A program made the translations under genes and the position numbers. From Nonomuraea angiospora (lineage in GTDB: Bacteria > Actinomycetota > Actinomycetes > Streptosporangiales > Streptosporangiaceae): a stretch of DNA of 64,000 nucleotides. This document shows positions 8,221 through 17,258 of the stretch, piece by piece. Position 1 is the stretch's first letter. Every line of letters starts with the position of its first letter. The notes below the pieces were generated by a model, which was given only the letters and a program-made list of their open reading frames with translations, was not told where the DNA came from and made no database searches. The stretch spans positions 10,416,001 through 10,480,000 of the forward strand of contig NZ_JADBEK010000001.1 in the NCBI RefSeq assembly GCF_014873145.1, read 5' to 3'.

Positions 8221-10010
8221 CTGAACACTCCCAGACGGTCGATGGCCGATTCGACGGCGTTCCAGGCGGTCTGTCCGAGGCCGCAGATCGAGGCGTCCCG
8301 CATGGTCTGGCCGACCTCGCGCAGCAGCACGAGATCGTCGTCGGAGACCCGGCGCGAGAGCCGGTGCAGGGCCTCCTCCTGCCGTACGGTGCCCACCCGG
8401 CAGGGCACGCACTGGCCGCAGGACTCGTCGCGGAAGAACTCCGCGATGCGCAGCAGCAGCCGTTTCATGTCCACGGTGTCGTCGATGACGAGCACCACGC
8501 CGGAGCCGAGCGTCGCCCCCGCGTTCCTGGTGCCCTCGAAGGTGAGAGGGATGTCCAGGTCGGTGACGAACGCGCCGGCCGCGCCGCCGAGCAGCACCGC
8601 GCGGGTCGTGCCGGTGGTGCCGGTCAGATCCAGCAGCTCGCGCAGCGTCGCGCCGAACGTGAGCTCGTACACGCCGGGCCGCTCGACCGCGCCCGAGACG
8701 CAGAACAGCTTGGGCTCGGCCGCCGCGTACGCCCGGGCGCCGCGCTCCAGGATCGGCAGCACGTTGACCAGCGTCTCGACGTTGTTGACCACGGTCGGCT
8801 TGCCGAACAGCCCCTTCTCCACGGGGAACGGCGGCTTGCTGCGTGGCTCGCCCCGCTGCCCCTCGATGGAGTTGAAGATCGCGGTCTCCTCGCCGCAGAT
8901 GTACGCGCCCGCGCCCCTGCGCAGCTCGATGTCGAACGACAGGCCCTTGCCGAGGATGTCGTCGCCGAGCAGGCCCCGCGCGCGGGCGGTCGCGATGGCG
9001 TGCTGGAGCCGCGCGGTCGCCCTGGGGTATTCGCCCCTGATGTAGAGGTATCCCTTGGCGCAGCCGGTGGCGTAGGCGGCGATCGTCATCGCTTCCACCA
9101 GCGCGTACGGGTCGCCCTCCATGATCACGCGGTCCTTGAACGTGCCCGGCTCGCTCTCGTCGGCGTTGCAGACCAGGTAGTGCGGGTGGTCGGGCTGGCG
9201 CGCGGTGGCGTCCCACTTGCGGCCGGTCGGGAACGCGGCGCCGCCCCGGCCGACCAGCCCCGACTCCAGGACCTCCCGGATGACCCCGGCGGGCCCCAGC
9301 TCGAACGCCCTCCTGAGCGCGGTGTAGCCGCCGGCCGCCCGGTAGTCGTCCAGGCTCGCGGGGTCGGTCGTGCCGACCCTCCTGAGCAGCGTCAGCCCGT
9401 CCTGCCCGGCCTGCGGCACGGCCGCCGCCACCGGGGCGTCACCGGCGACGTCGAGGCTCGGGGTGGTGCCGTTGGGGGTGGGGGAGCCGAGGGTCAGGGA
9501 GGCGTTCGCGGGCGCGTACACCTGGGCCTTGGGAGGCGTGCCCGCCTCCAGGGCGAGCGCGGCGGGGGCCCGCTCGCACAGGCCCAGGCAGGGGCTCTCG
9601 TGCCACGACGTGCCGGGCGGGCCGAGCCGCTCCTCCACCTGCCTGCGTACGTCCTCGCCGCCCTTGGCCTGGCAGGCCAGGTCGGTGCAGACGTGCAGCA
9701 CCCGCTTCGGGCGCGGCTCCATGGAGAACAGCGAGTAGAACGTCGCCACCCCGTACGCCTCGGCGGGTGGCACGGTCAGGCGGCGGCAGATGTAGTCGAG
9801 CGCGCCCTCGCTGATCCACCCGACCCGGTCGTTGACCGCGTGCAGCGCGGGCAGCAGCATGTCGCGCTGGGACTCGGCGCGCACGGCCACCCGCAGGTCG
9901 GCCTCGCTCCTCCCGCCGCCGTCCCACGCCGACGCGGGCGGCCCGAGCAGGGCGTCGACGGCCGCGCGCTCCTCCTCGGACGGCTCTGCGCCGCGGAACC
10001 TCAGATCCAT
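8217..10010 (-). CDS. NAD-dependent formate dehydrogenase flavin subunit (NuoE-NuoF fusion)
   Basis: 597 residues. Residues 1-150 are a NuoE-like [2Fe-2S] thioredoxin fold (CTDLAC ... [10 protein letters not shown]). Residues 190-597 are NuoF-like, with the FMN/NAD motifs [26 protein letters not shown] and [12 protein letters not shown], and the C-terminal [4Fe-4S] motif [13 protein letters not shown]. This fusion is typical of the FdsB/FdhB subunit of cytosolic NAD-linked formate dehydrogenases, passing electrons from formate to NAD+. It sits between the two halves of the alpha subunit, four bases after the catalytic gene. Confidence 0.92.
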   Translation of the reverse strand: MDLRFRGAEPSEEERAAVDALLGPPASAWDGGGRSEADLRVAVRAESQRDMLLPALHAVNDRVGWISEGALDYICRRLTVPPAEAYGVATFYSLFSMEPRPKRVLHVCTDLACQAKGGEDVRRQVEERLGPPGTSWHESPCLGLCERAPAALALEAGTPPKAQVYAPANASLTLGSPTPNGTTPSLDVAGDAPVAAAVPQAGQDGLTLLRRVGTTDPASLDDYRAAGGYTALRRAFELGPAGVIREVLESGLVGRGGAAFPTGRKWDATARQPDHPHYLVCNADESEPGTFKDRVIMEGDPYALVEAMTIAAYATGCAKGYLYIRGEYPRATARLQHAIATARARGLLGDDILGKGLSFDIELRRGAGAYICGEETAIFNSIEGQRGEPRSKPPFPVEKGLFGKPTVVNNVETLVNVLPILERGARAYAAAEPKLFCVSGAVERPGVYELTFGATLRELLDLTGTTGTTRAVLLGGAAGAFVTDLDIPLTFEGTRNAGATLGSGVVLVIDDTVDMKRLLLRIAEFFRDESCGQCVPCRVGTVRQEEALHRLSRRVSDDDLVLLREVGQTMRDASICGLGQTAWNAVESAIDRLGVFR

Positions 10011-10014
10011 CTGA

Positions 10015-11916
10015 TCACCCGGCCTTCACGAGCTTCTCGACGCGTACGGCCGCCGCCTTGAACTCGGCGGTGCCCGCGATGGGGCAGGTGGCCTCGATGG
10101 TGAGGGAGTTGGTGTCCACTTCGTCCGGGAAGTGCATGGTCATGAACACCAGCCCCGGCCGCAGGGCGGGGTCGATGAAGACGGGCGCGACCACCGACCC
10201 GCGCCGCGAGGTGATCCGCACCTCCTCGCCCGCGACGACGCCGAGCCGGTCGGCGTCCTCGGGGCAGAGCTCCACCGTCTCGCCCCGGCGCAGGGGAGAG
10301 GCGAACCCGGAGGACTGCACGCCCGTGTTGTAGGAGTCGAGCCGCCGCCCGGTCGTCAGCCGAAGCGGATATTCCTCGTCCAGCAGGTCCACCGGCGGCG
10401 AGTGGCGCAGCACCGCGAACGGCGCCGGCGTGCCCCGCCTGACCGGGTCGCTCTCCCACAGCCTGCCGTGCAGGTAGGGCGGCTCCAGGGAGTCCTCCGA
10501 CGGGCAGGGCCACTGGATGCCCTGCAGGTCGGCCAGCCGCTGGTAGGTCATGCCGTGGTGCTGGGGCGACATGGCGCGCAGCTCGTTCCAGACCTCTTCG
10601 GCGCCGTCGTAGTGCCAGTCGTGGCCCAGCCTGCGGGCCAGCTCGCACATGATCCAGATGTCGTCGCGCGCCTCGCCCGGCGGATCGAGAGCCTTGCGCA
10701 CCCGCTGGACCCGGCGCTCGCTGTTGGTGAACGTGCCGTCCGCCTCGCACCAGGCGGCGCTCGCGGGCAGCACGACGTCGGCCATCTGGGCGGTCTTGGT
10801 GAGGAAGATGTCCTGCACGACCAGGTGGTCGAGCATGGACAGGCGCTTGATGCAGGCCAGCGAGTCGGCCTCGGACTGCACGGGGTTCTCACCGATGAGA
10901 TAGCAGGTGGTCACCTCGCCTTCGGCCATGGCCTCCAGCATCTGGGTGAGGTTGAGGCCGTAGCGCGGCTGGATCTCCCTGCCCCACGCGCTCTCGAAAC
11001 GCGCCCTGATGCCCGGGTCGAGGAGGTCCTGGAAGCCGGGCAGGCGGTTGGGGATGGCGCCCATGTCGCCGCCGCCCTGCACGTTGTTCTGGCCGCGCAG
11101 CGGCGACAGTCCGGAGCCGTAGCGGCCGACGTGGCCGGTGAGCAGCGACAGGTTGATCAGGGCCCGTACGTTGTCCGTCGCGTTGTGGTGCTCGGTGATG
11201 CCGAGCGTCCAGCACAGCTGGGCGCGGTCGGCGCGGGCGTAGGCGTGGGCCAGCTCGCGGATGGCGTGCGCGGGCACGCCGGTGACCTGCTCGGCGACGG
11301 TGAGCGTCCAGGGCTCGACCGACTCCTTGAACTCCTCGAACCCGACCGTGGCCCGCTCGATGAACGCCTCGTTGTGCAGCCCGGCGTGGATGATCTCCCT
11401 GGCCACCGCGTGGGCGAGGGGGATGTCGGTGCCCACGTTCAGCCCGAGCCACAGGTCGGCCCACTGGGCGGTGCCGGTGCGGCGCGGGTCCACCGCGAAC
11501 ATCCGGGCCCCGTTGTGGATGCCCTTCAGCACGTGCTGGAAGAAGATGGGGTGGGCGTTACGCGCCGCCGAACCCCACATCACGATCACATCGGTGTCCT
11601 CCACCTCCTGGTAGGAGGACGTGCCGCCACCGCTGCCGAACACCGCCGACAGCCCCGCCACGCTCGGCGCGTGGCAGGTGCGGTTGCAGGAGTCCACGTT
11701 GTTGGTGCCGATCACCACGCGGGTGAACTTCTGCCCGACGTAGTTCATCTCGTTGGTGGAACGGGCGCACGACAACATGGCGAAGCAGTCGGGCCCATGT
11801 GCGGCGAGGTTGCGGCGGAAGCCCTCCGCCGCCCGCTCCAGGGCCTCCTCCCAGGTCGCCCTGCGCAGCACGCCGTTCTCACGCACCAGTGGATGGGTCA
11901 GGCGGTCATAGCTCAT
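10015..11916 (-). CDS. formate dehydrogenase catalytic (molybdopterin) subunit, lacking the N-terminal Fe-S domain
   Basis: 633 residues beginning MSYDRLTHPLVRENG, the point just after the proximal cluster in full-length enzymes. The metal ligand region reads NNVDSCNRTCHAPSVAGL: cysteine takes the place of selenocysteine and is followed by the catalytic histidine. The substrate arginine lies in PLRGQNNVQGGGDMG. The C-terminal MopB/molydop-binding domain (TTGRRLDSYNTG, MHFPDEVDTN) is complete. With the Fe-S half (280 residues) it sums to a normal alpha subunit. ATG 11916 has GGAGGG upstream. Oxidises formate released from formyl-CoA to CO2. Confidence 0.93.
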   Translation of the reverse strand: MSYDRLTHPLVRENGVLRRATWEEALERAAEGFRRNLAAHGPDCFAMLSCARSTNEMNYVGQKFTRVVIGTNNVDSCNRTCHAPSVAGLSAVFGSGGGTSSYQEVEDTDVIVMWGSAARNAHPIFFQHVLKGIHNGARMFAVDPRRTGTAQWADLWLGLNVGTDIPLAHAVAREIIHAGLHNEAFIERATVGFEEFKESVEPWTLTVAEQVTGVPAHAIRELAHAYARADRAQLCWTLGITEHHNATDNVRALINLSLLTGHVGRYGSGLSPLRGQNNVQGGGDMGAIPNRLPGFQDLLDPGIRARFESAWGREIQPRYGLNLTQMLEAMAEGEVTTCYLIGENPVQSEADSLACIKRLSMLDHLVVQDIFLTKTAQMADVVLPASAAWCEADGTFTNSERRVQRVRKALDPPGEARDDIWIMCELARRLGHDWHYDGAEEVWNELRAMSPQHHGMTYQRLADLQGIQWPCPSEDSLEPPYLHGRLWESDPVRRGTPAPFAVLRHSPPVDLLDEEYPLRLTTGRRLDSYNTGVQSSGFASPLRRGETVELCPEDADRLGVVAGEEVRITSRRGSVVAPVFIDPALRPGLVFMTMHFPDEVDTNSLTIEATCPIAGTAEFKAAAVRVEKLVKAG

Positions 11917-11928
11917 GATCCCTCCATT

Positions 11929-11938
11929 CTGTATACAG
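11929..11938. promoter_or_regulatory. putative GntR operator O1 before the formate dehydrogenase operon
   Basis: Perfect 10-bp palindrome CTGTATACAG, 13 bp upstream of the catalytic subunit start and just past the end of the PanE-like gene. It shares the GTATAC half-sites of the other operators in the island and suits an FCD-type GntR protein. Confidence 0.55.
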
Positions 11939-11954
11939 GCTACGGTATTCCTCG

Positions 11955-12932
11955 CTAGACCGCGCGGACAAGGTTGGCGTTGAGGAGGTCGCTCACCGCG
12001 TGGATCGCGCGCAGCGTCGGCACCTCGGCGCCGGTGAGGTCGGCCAGCTCGACCACCGCCGCGAGCAGCACGTCCAGCTCCAGCGGCTTGCCCTTCTCCA
12101 GGTCCTGCAGCGTGGAGGTCTTGTGCTCGCCCGCCTTCTCCGCCCCCTTCAGGCGGCGCTCGATGGAGATCCCCGGGTCGCACCCGACCCGCCTGGCCAC
12201 CTCGACGGTCTCCCGCATCATGGCCACGACCAGCTCCCTGGCGCCGTCGTGGCGGCAGATCCCGGCCATGGTCGCCCTGGCCAGCGCGCTGATCGGGTTG
12301 AAGGCGATGTTGCCCATGAGCTTGACCCACACGTCTTTGCGCAGGTCGCGCTCCACCGGGCACTTGAGCCCGCCCGCTATGGCGGCCTGGCTGAAGGCGT
12401 CGCACCGCTCGGTCAGCTCGCCGTCCGGCTCGCCGATGGAGAAGCGGGTGCCCTCGAGGTGGCGGATCACGCCGGGCCGCTCGATCTCGGTGGCGGCGTA
12501 CACGACGCAGCCGACGGCACGGTTCAGGGGCAGCGCGGTCGTGACCGCGCCGCCCGGGTCGACGCTCTCGATGCGGTAGCCCTCGTAGGGGCCCTTGAGC
12601 CCGTGGAAGTACCACCACGGGATGCCGTTCTGCGCGGCGATGATGCTCGTGGCCTCGTGCAGGAGCGGCCTGATCATGGGGCCGGCGGAGGCGTAGCTGT
12701 TCGCCTTGAGGCCCAGGAAGACGTGGTCCACCGGGCCGACCTGGGTGGGGTCGTCGGTGGCATGGGGATGGGCGGTGAAGTCGCCTCGGGGGGTGAGCAC
12801 CCGCACACCGGCGCGCCGGATCGCCTGGAGGTGCTCGCCTCTCGCGATGAGGTGCACCTCGACTCCCGCCCGGTGGAGGGCGGCCCCCACGTATGCGCCG
12901 ATGGCGCCGGCGCCAAGAACAGCGACCTTCAT
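11955..12932 (-). CDS. PanE-family reductase, probable oxalyl-CoA reductase
   Basis: 325 residues of the ketopantoate reductase family: an N-terminal Rossmann motif GAGAIGAYVGA for NADPH, the conserved LKANSYAS lysine, and a helical C-terminal domain with KLMGNIAFNPISAL. Annotation pipelines would call it 2-dehydropantoate 2-reductase. In Methylobacterium extorquens a PanE paralogue (PanE2) is the oxalyl-CoA reductase that makes glyoxylate. Given its place beside frc and formate dehydrogenase, opposite the gcl operon, that role is more likely here. I chose ATG 12932 (MKVAVLGAG) over an upstream in-frame start. A GntR-type operator lies in its divergent promoter with moeA. Confidence 0.7.
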   Translation of the reverse strand: MKVAVLGAGAIGAYVGAALHRAGVEVHLIARGEHLQAIRRAGVRVLTPRGDFTAHPHATDDPTQVGPVDHVFLGLKANSYASAGPMIRPLLHEATSIIAAQNGIPWWYFHGLKGPYEGYRIESVDPGGAVTTALPLNRAVGCVVYAATEIERPGVIRHLEGTRFSIGEPDGELTERCDAFSQAAIAGGLKCPVERDLRKDVWVKLMGNIAFNPISALARATMAGICRHDGARELVVAMMRETVEVARRVGCDPGISIERRLKGAEKAGEHKTSTLQDLEKGKPLELDVLLAAVVELADLTGAEVPTLRAIHAVSDLLNANLVRAV

Positions 12933-12966
12933 GCTGCGCTCCGTTCTCGCGTCGGATTTGCATTCG

Positions 12967-12979
12967 GTATACAGTATGG
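12967..12979. promoter_or_regulatory. putative GntR operator O2 in the panE-like/moeA divergent promoter
   Basis: GTATACAGTATGG with the core ATACAGTAT at 12969-12977. It lies between two divergent starts (12932 and 13006), so it can serve both genes. Same core as sites O3, O5 and O6. Confidence 0.65.
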
Positions 12980-13005
12980 AAAAACGCGGGTCAAGGAGCA
13001 TGCCT

Positions 13006-14184
13006 GTGACCGTTCTTCGGCATGATCTAGTGGTGGAGTCGACGACCTGGGTGACCGCGCGGGCCCTCGCGAAGGGGGCCGCGGCGCCCCTGGAGCCCGC
13101 GTCCGTGCCGCTCGCCGACGCTCTCGGCGGCCGCCTGGCAGCGCCTTTGCCGGCGCTGGTGGCGGTGCCCGGGGTGGACGTGTCGGCGATGGACGGCTAC
13201 GCGGTGGCCGGTGCCGGGCCGTGGCGGGTGGTCGGCCGGGTCCTGGCCGGTGGCGCCTGCTACGGGGAGGAGCTGCGGCCAGGGGAGGCGGTCGAGATCG
13301 CCACCGGCGCTCCGGCGCCCCCGGGCGCCTTGGCGGTGCTGCCGTACGAGCAGGCCGCGGTGGACGGGGCGCGGGTGGACGGCGCCGTCGAGCCCGGGCG
13401 GCACCTGCGGCGGCGGGGCGAGGACATCGCCGAGGGCGCGGTCGTGCTGGGCGCGGGCGCGGTGGTGACGCCGGTGGCGCTCGGGCTGGCCGCCGCGCTG
13501 GGCCACGACGAGCTGCTGGTACGGCCCCGCCCGCGGGTGGCGGTGCTGATCACCGGGGACGAGGTCGTCCACGAGGGCCTGCCCGCGCCGGGCCGGGTGC
13601 GCGACGCCATCGGCCCGTTCCTGCCGGGCCTGGTGTCGTGGGCCGGCGGCCGGGTGGCGAGCACGGACCGGCTGCCCGACGGCCCGCAAGCGCTCCGCGC
13701 CGCGCTGGCGGCTGACGGGGCGGACGTGGTCGCCGTGTGCGGGGCCTCGTCCAAGGGCCCGGCCGACCACCTCAGGGCCGTGCTCGGCGACCTCGGCGCC
13801 GACGTGATCGTCGACGGCGTCGCCGTGCGGCCAGGGCACCCGCAGCTCCTGGCCCGGCTGCCGGGCGGATCGCTGGTCGTCGGCCTGCCGGGGAACCCGT
13901 TCGCGGCCCTCGGCGCGGCCCTCACGCTGCTCGCGCCCATCCTGCGCGAGCTGGCCGGGATCCCCGTCCGCACGGAGGCGTCGGCGCTGGCCGGGGCGGT
14001 GCGGGCGCACCCGCGCGACACGCGGCTCGTGCCGGTCAGGCGGTCGGGCCGGGGAGCGGTGCCGGTGGGGCACGACCGGCCGGGTTCGCTGTGGGGTGCG
14101 GCGCTGGCCGACGCGCTGGCCGTAGTCCCGCCGGGGTGGGCCGGTGAGCAGGTCGAGCTGATCGAGTTGCCTCCTGGGGGCTAG
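13006..14184 (+). CDS. moeA: molybdopterin molybdenumtransferase MoeA
   Basis: About 392 residues. MoeA inserts molybdate into adenylylated molybdopterin. Visible family motifs are VSAMDGYAV near the N-terminus, EIATGAPAPPGALAVLPYE, RRRGEDI, VLITGDEV and GLPGNPFAAL; the C-terminal domain is present. GTG 13006 is preferred because AAGGAG lies seven bases upstream; the ATG at 13000 is too close to it. In this setting it would supply molybdenum cofactor to the adjacent formate dehydrogenase, and it shares an operator with the PanE-like gene. Confidence 0.88.
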   Translation: MTVLRHDLVVESTTWVTARALAKGAAAPLEPASVPLADALGGRLAAPLPALVAVPGVDVSAMDGYAVAGAGPWRVVGRVLAGGACYGEELRPGEAVEIATGAPAPPGALAVLPYEQAAVDGARVDGAVEPGRHLRRRGEDIAEGAVVLGAGAVVTPVALGLAAALGHDELLVRPRPRVAVLITGDEVVHEGLPAPGRVRDAIGPFLPGLVSWAGGRVASTDRLPDGPQALRAALAADGADVVAVCGASSKGPADHLRAVLGDLGADVIVDGVAVRPGHPQLLARLPGGSLVVGLPGNPFAALGAALTLLAPILRELAGIPVRTEASALAGAVRAHPRDTRLVPVRRSGRGAVPVGHDRPGSLWGAALADALAVVPPGWAGEQVELIELPPGG

Positions 14185-14218
14185 ACAGGCCGAACGGGAG
14201 GGAGTAACCATTGCGTTC

Positions 14219-14237
14219 ATACGGTATGCAGTATGCG
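14219..14237. promoter_or_regulatory. putative GntR operator O3 before the ThDP enzyme-frc operon
   Basis: Two overlapping copies of the palindrome: ATACGGTAT at 14219-14227 and ATGCAGTAT at 14226-14234, ending 29 bp before the ThDP enzyme start. The first copy has the same core as O2, O5 and O6. Confidence 0.65.
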
Positions 14238-14265
14238 GAAGACAGCCGACGCCGGAAAGGGTGGC

Positions 14266-15939
14266 ATGATGTCGGAAACGATCTCTGGTGGTCATCTCGT
14301 AGCCAAGGCACTCAAGGCCGAGGGCGTGGATGTGATCTACACGCTCTGCGGCGGCCACATCATCGATATCTATGACGGCTGCGTCGATGAGGGCATCGAG
14401 GTCATCGACGTACGCCACGAGCAGGTGGCGGCACACGCGGCCGACGGGTACGCGCGCATCACCGGCAAGCCCGGCTGCGCGGTCGTCACCGCCGGGCCGG
14501 GCACGACCGACGCGGTCACCGGCGTGGCCAACGCCTTCCGCGCGGAGAGCCCCATGTTGCTCATCGGCGGCCAGGGAGCGCTGAGCCAGCACAAGATGGG
14601 CTCGCTGCAGGACCTGCCGCACGTGGACATGATGAACCCGATCACCAAGTTCGCGGCCACCGTGCCGAGCACGGAGCGGGTGGCGGACATCGTGTCGATG
14701 GCCTTCCGCGAGTGCTACAACGGCGCGCCGGGCCCGTCGTTCCTGGAGATCCCGCGCGACGTGCTCGACGCGAAGGTCCCCCTGGAGAAGGCGCGTATCC
14801 CCAAGGCCGGGCACTACCGGGCCTCGACCCGCCAGCAGGGCGACCCGGAGGCGATCGAGCGGCTGGCCGACATGCTGGCGCACGCGGAGAAGCCGTGCAT
14901 CCTGCTCGGGAGCCAGGTGTGGACGTGCCGGGCCACGGACGCCGCGATCGACTTCGTCCGCGCCCTGAACGTGCCCGCGTACATGAACGGCTCGGGCCGC
15001 GGCACGCTCCCGCCCGGCGACCCGCACCACTTCCAGCTCAGCCGCCGGTACGCCTTCACCAACGCCGACCTGATCATCATCGTCGGCACCCCGTTCGACT
15101 TCCGGATGGGCTACGGCAAGCGCCTGTCGCCGACCGCCGCCGTCGTCCAGATCGACCTCGACTACCGCACCGTCGGCAAGAACCGCGACATCGACCTGGG
15201 GATCGTCGGCGACGCCGGCCTCGTCCTCGCGGCGGCGGCCCAGGCCGCCAGCGGCCGCATCGAGAACGCGGTCACCAAGCGCAAGGAGTGGATGGACGAA
15301 CTGCGCGCCGTCGAGACCCAGGCGTACGAGAAGCGCCTGCCCCGCCAGCTCTCCGACGCCCAGCCCATCGACCCCTACCGCCTGGTCCACGAGATCAACG
15401 AGTTCCTCACCGAGGACACGATCTACATCGGCGACGGCGGCGACATCGTCACCTTCTCCGGCCAGGTCGTGCAGCCCAAGTCGCCCGGCCACTGGATGGA
15501 CCCGGGCCCGCTCGGCACGCTCGGCGTCGGCATGGCCTTCGCCATGGCGGCCAAGCAGGCGCGGCGCGACAAGGAGGTGCTCTGCCTCTTCGGCGACGGC
15601 GCCTTCAGCCTGACCGGCTGGGACTTCGAGACCATGGTCCGCTTCGACCTGCCGTTCATCGGGGTCATCGGCAACAACTCCTCCATGAACCAGATCAGGT
15701 ACGGCCAGGCCGCCAAGTACGGCGAGGACCGCGCCCGCGTCGGCAACACCCTCGGCGACATCCGCTACGGCGACTTCGCCAAGCTGCTCGGCGGCTACGG
15801 CGAGGAGGTGCGCGACCCGGCCGAGATCCGCCCCGCGCTGGAGCGGGCCAGGGAGTCGGGCAAGCCCTCGCTGATCAACGTGTGGGTCGATCCCGAGGTC
15901 TACGCCCCCGGAACCATGAACCAGACGATGTACAAGTAG
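14266..15939 (+). CDS. thiamine-diphosphate enzyme, candidate oxalyl-CoA decarboxylase (2-hydroxyacyl-CoA lyase-like)
   Basis: About 557 residues with the three ThDP-enzyme domains. The activating glutamate is in DVRHEQVAAHAADG near residue 50, and the Mg/ThDP motif is GDGAFSLTGWDFE...IGNN. Directly followed by frc, it occupies the position of oxalyl-CoA decarboxylase, which would release CO2 and formyl-CoA. Yet the Tyr-Glu pair that lines the active site of Oxalobacter Oxc (in DYEEMDQMN) aligns with LPHVDMMNP here, and the overall sequence is not close to that enzyme. It may be a separate lineage with the same reaction, or a 2-hydroxyacyl-CoA lyase. Start chosen at ATG 14266 after a GGAAAGG site. 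Confidence 0.65.
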   Translation: MMSETISGGHLVAKALKAEGVDVIYTLCGGHIIDIYDGCVDEGIEVIDVRHEQVAAHAADGYARITGKPGCAVVTAGPGTTDAVTGVANAFRAESPMLLIGGQGALSQHKMGSLQDLPHVDMMNPITKFAATVPSTERVADIVSMAFRECYNGAPGPSFLEIPRDVLDAKVPLEKARIPKAGHYRASTRQQGDPEAIERLADMLAHAEKPCILLGSQVWTCRATDAAIDFVRALNVPAYMNGSGRGTLPPGDPHHFQLSRRYAFTNADLIIIVGTPFDFRMGYGKRLSPTAAVVQIDLDYRTVGKNRDIDLGIVGDAGLVLAAAAQAASGRIENAVTKRKEWMDELRAVETQAYEKRLPRQLSDAQPIDPYRLVHEINEFLTEDTIYIGDGGDIVTFSGQVVQPKSPGHWMDPGPLGTLGVGMAFAMAAKQARRDKEVLCLFGDGAFSLTGWDFETMVRFDLPFIGVIGNNSSMNQIRYGQAAKYGEDRARVGNTLGDIRYGDFAKLLGGYGEEVRDPAEIRPALERARESGKPSLINVWVDPEVYAPGTMNQTMYK

Positions 15940-15966
15940 GCGGACGAAGTTAGGAGAGACGCCCAG

Positions 15967-17190
15967 ATGAAGGCCCTCGAAGGTGTCCGCGTCCTCGACA
16001 TGACCCACGTCCAGTCGGGCCCGTCCTGCACCCAGCTGCTCGCCTGGCTGGGCGCGGACGTCGTCAAGCTGGAGGCCCCGACCGGCGACATCACCCGGCA
16101 GCAGCTGCGCGACCTCCCGGACGTCGACAGCCTCTATTTCACGATGCTCAACTGCAACAAGCGCAGCATCACCCTCAACATGAAGAGCGAGCGCGGCAAG
16201 GAGATCTTCACCGAGCTGGTGAAGAGCGCCGACATCCTGGTCGAGAACTTCGGCCCGGGCGCGGTCGACCGCATGGGCTTCACCTGGGACCGCCTCCAGG
16301 AGCTCAACCCGCGCCTGATCTACGCCTCCATCAAGGGCTTCGGCACCGGCAAATACGCCAAGTTCAAGGCGTACGAGGTGATCGCCCAGGCCATGGGCGG
16401 CTCGATGACCACCACCGGCTTCGAGGAGGGCCCGCCGCTGGCCACCGGGGCGCAGATCGGCGACTCGGGCACCGGCATCCACGCGGTCGCCGGCATCCTG
16501 GCCGCCCTCTACCAGCGCCAGCGGACCGGCCGCGGGCAGCGCGTACAGGTGGCCATGCAGCACGCCGTGCTGAACCTGTGCCGCGTCAAGCTCCGCGACC
16601 AGCAGCGCCTGGCGCACGGCCCGCTGCGCGAGTACCCGAACAAGACGTTCGGCGACGAGGTACCCCGCTCGGGCAACGCCAGCGGCGGCGGACAGCCCGG
16701 CTGGGCGGTGCGCTGCGCGCCCGGCGGGCCCAACGACTACATCTACGTGATCGTGCAGCCGGTCGGCTGGAAGCCGATCTCGAACATCATCGGCCGCCCC
16801 GAGCTGGCCGAGGACCCCGAGTGGGCCACGCCCGAGGCGCGGCTGCCGAAGCTGGACAAGATGTTCCAGCTCATCGAGGAGTGGACGATCCGCCACGACA
16901 AGTGGACGGTCCTCGACCGGCTCAACGCCGAGAACATCCCGTGCGGGCCGATCCTGTCCACCAAGGAGCTGGTCCAGGACGAGAGCCTGCGCGAGGAGGG
17001 CATTGTCGTCACGGTCGACCACCCGCAGCGCGGCGAGTTCGTGACGGTAGGCAGCCCGCTGCAGCTATCGGACTCCCCGGTCGACGTCCGCACCCCGCCC
17101 CTGCTCGGCGAGCACAACCAGGAGATCTACGGCGAGCTCGGCGTCAGCGCGGACGAGCTCGCCGAACTCAGGACGAACGGAGTCATCTAG
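15967..17190 (+). CDS. frc: formyl-CoA:oxalate CoA-transferase
   Basis: 407 residues, a class III (CaiB/BaiF) CoA-transferase that aligns along its whole length with Oxalobacter Frc. Shared blocks include [13 protein letters not shown] (Gln16), [23 protein letters not shown], the nucleophile Asp166 in [20 protein letters not shown] and the glycine-rich loop [10 protein letters not shown]. It moves CoA from formyl-CoA (or another donor) to oxalate. The tryptophan at position 48 of Oxalobacter Frc is glutamine here (TRQQLRD), which may alter substrate or donor preference. ATG with AGGAGA upstream, 27 bp after the ThDP enzyme. This is the anchor identification for the oxalate island. Confidence 0.93.
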   Translation: MKALEGVRVLDMTHVQSGPSCTQLLAWLGADVVKLEAPTGDITRQQLRDLPDVDSLYFTMLNCNKRSITLNMKSERGKEIFTELVKSADILVENFGPGAVDRMGFTWDRLQELNPRLIYASIKGFGTGKYAKFKAYEVIAQAMGGSMTTTGFEEGPPLATGAQIGDSGTGIHAVAGILAALYQRQRTGRGQRVQVAMQHAVLNLCRVKLRDQQRLAHGPLREYPNKTFGDEVPRSGNASGGGQPGWAVRCAPGGPNDYIYVIVQPVGWKPISNIIGRPELAEDPEWATPEARLPKLDKMFQLIEEWTIRHDKWTVLDRLNAENIPCGPILSTKELVQDESLREEGIVVTVDHPQRGEFVTVGSPLQLSDSPVDVRTPPLLGEHNQEIYGELGVSADELAELRTNGVI

Positions 17191-17258
17191 TGGAGCGGCG
17201 AGTAGGGTCCGACAGCGGCAGCTTGCGTAACCAGGGAGGACCCGTAGGGAGCGCGACC

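Noticed and set aside
16561..16563. His codon in MQHAVLN of Frc where Oxalobacter has MQDAVLN, first read as loss of the catalytic aspartate
   Set aside because: Counting along the Oxalobacter sequence places the nucleophile in the GDS motif, and that Asp ([10 protein letters not shown]) is present. The His is at a non-catalytic position.
13027..17022. A 1331-codon open frame on the minus strand
   Set aside because: It is the antisense shadow of moeA, the ThDP enzyme and frc, all of which show strong family motifs on the plus strand. Long antisense frames are expected at this GC content.
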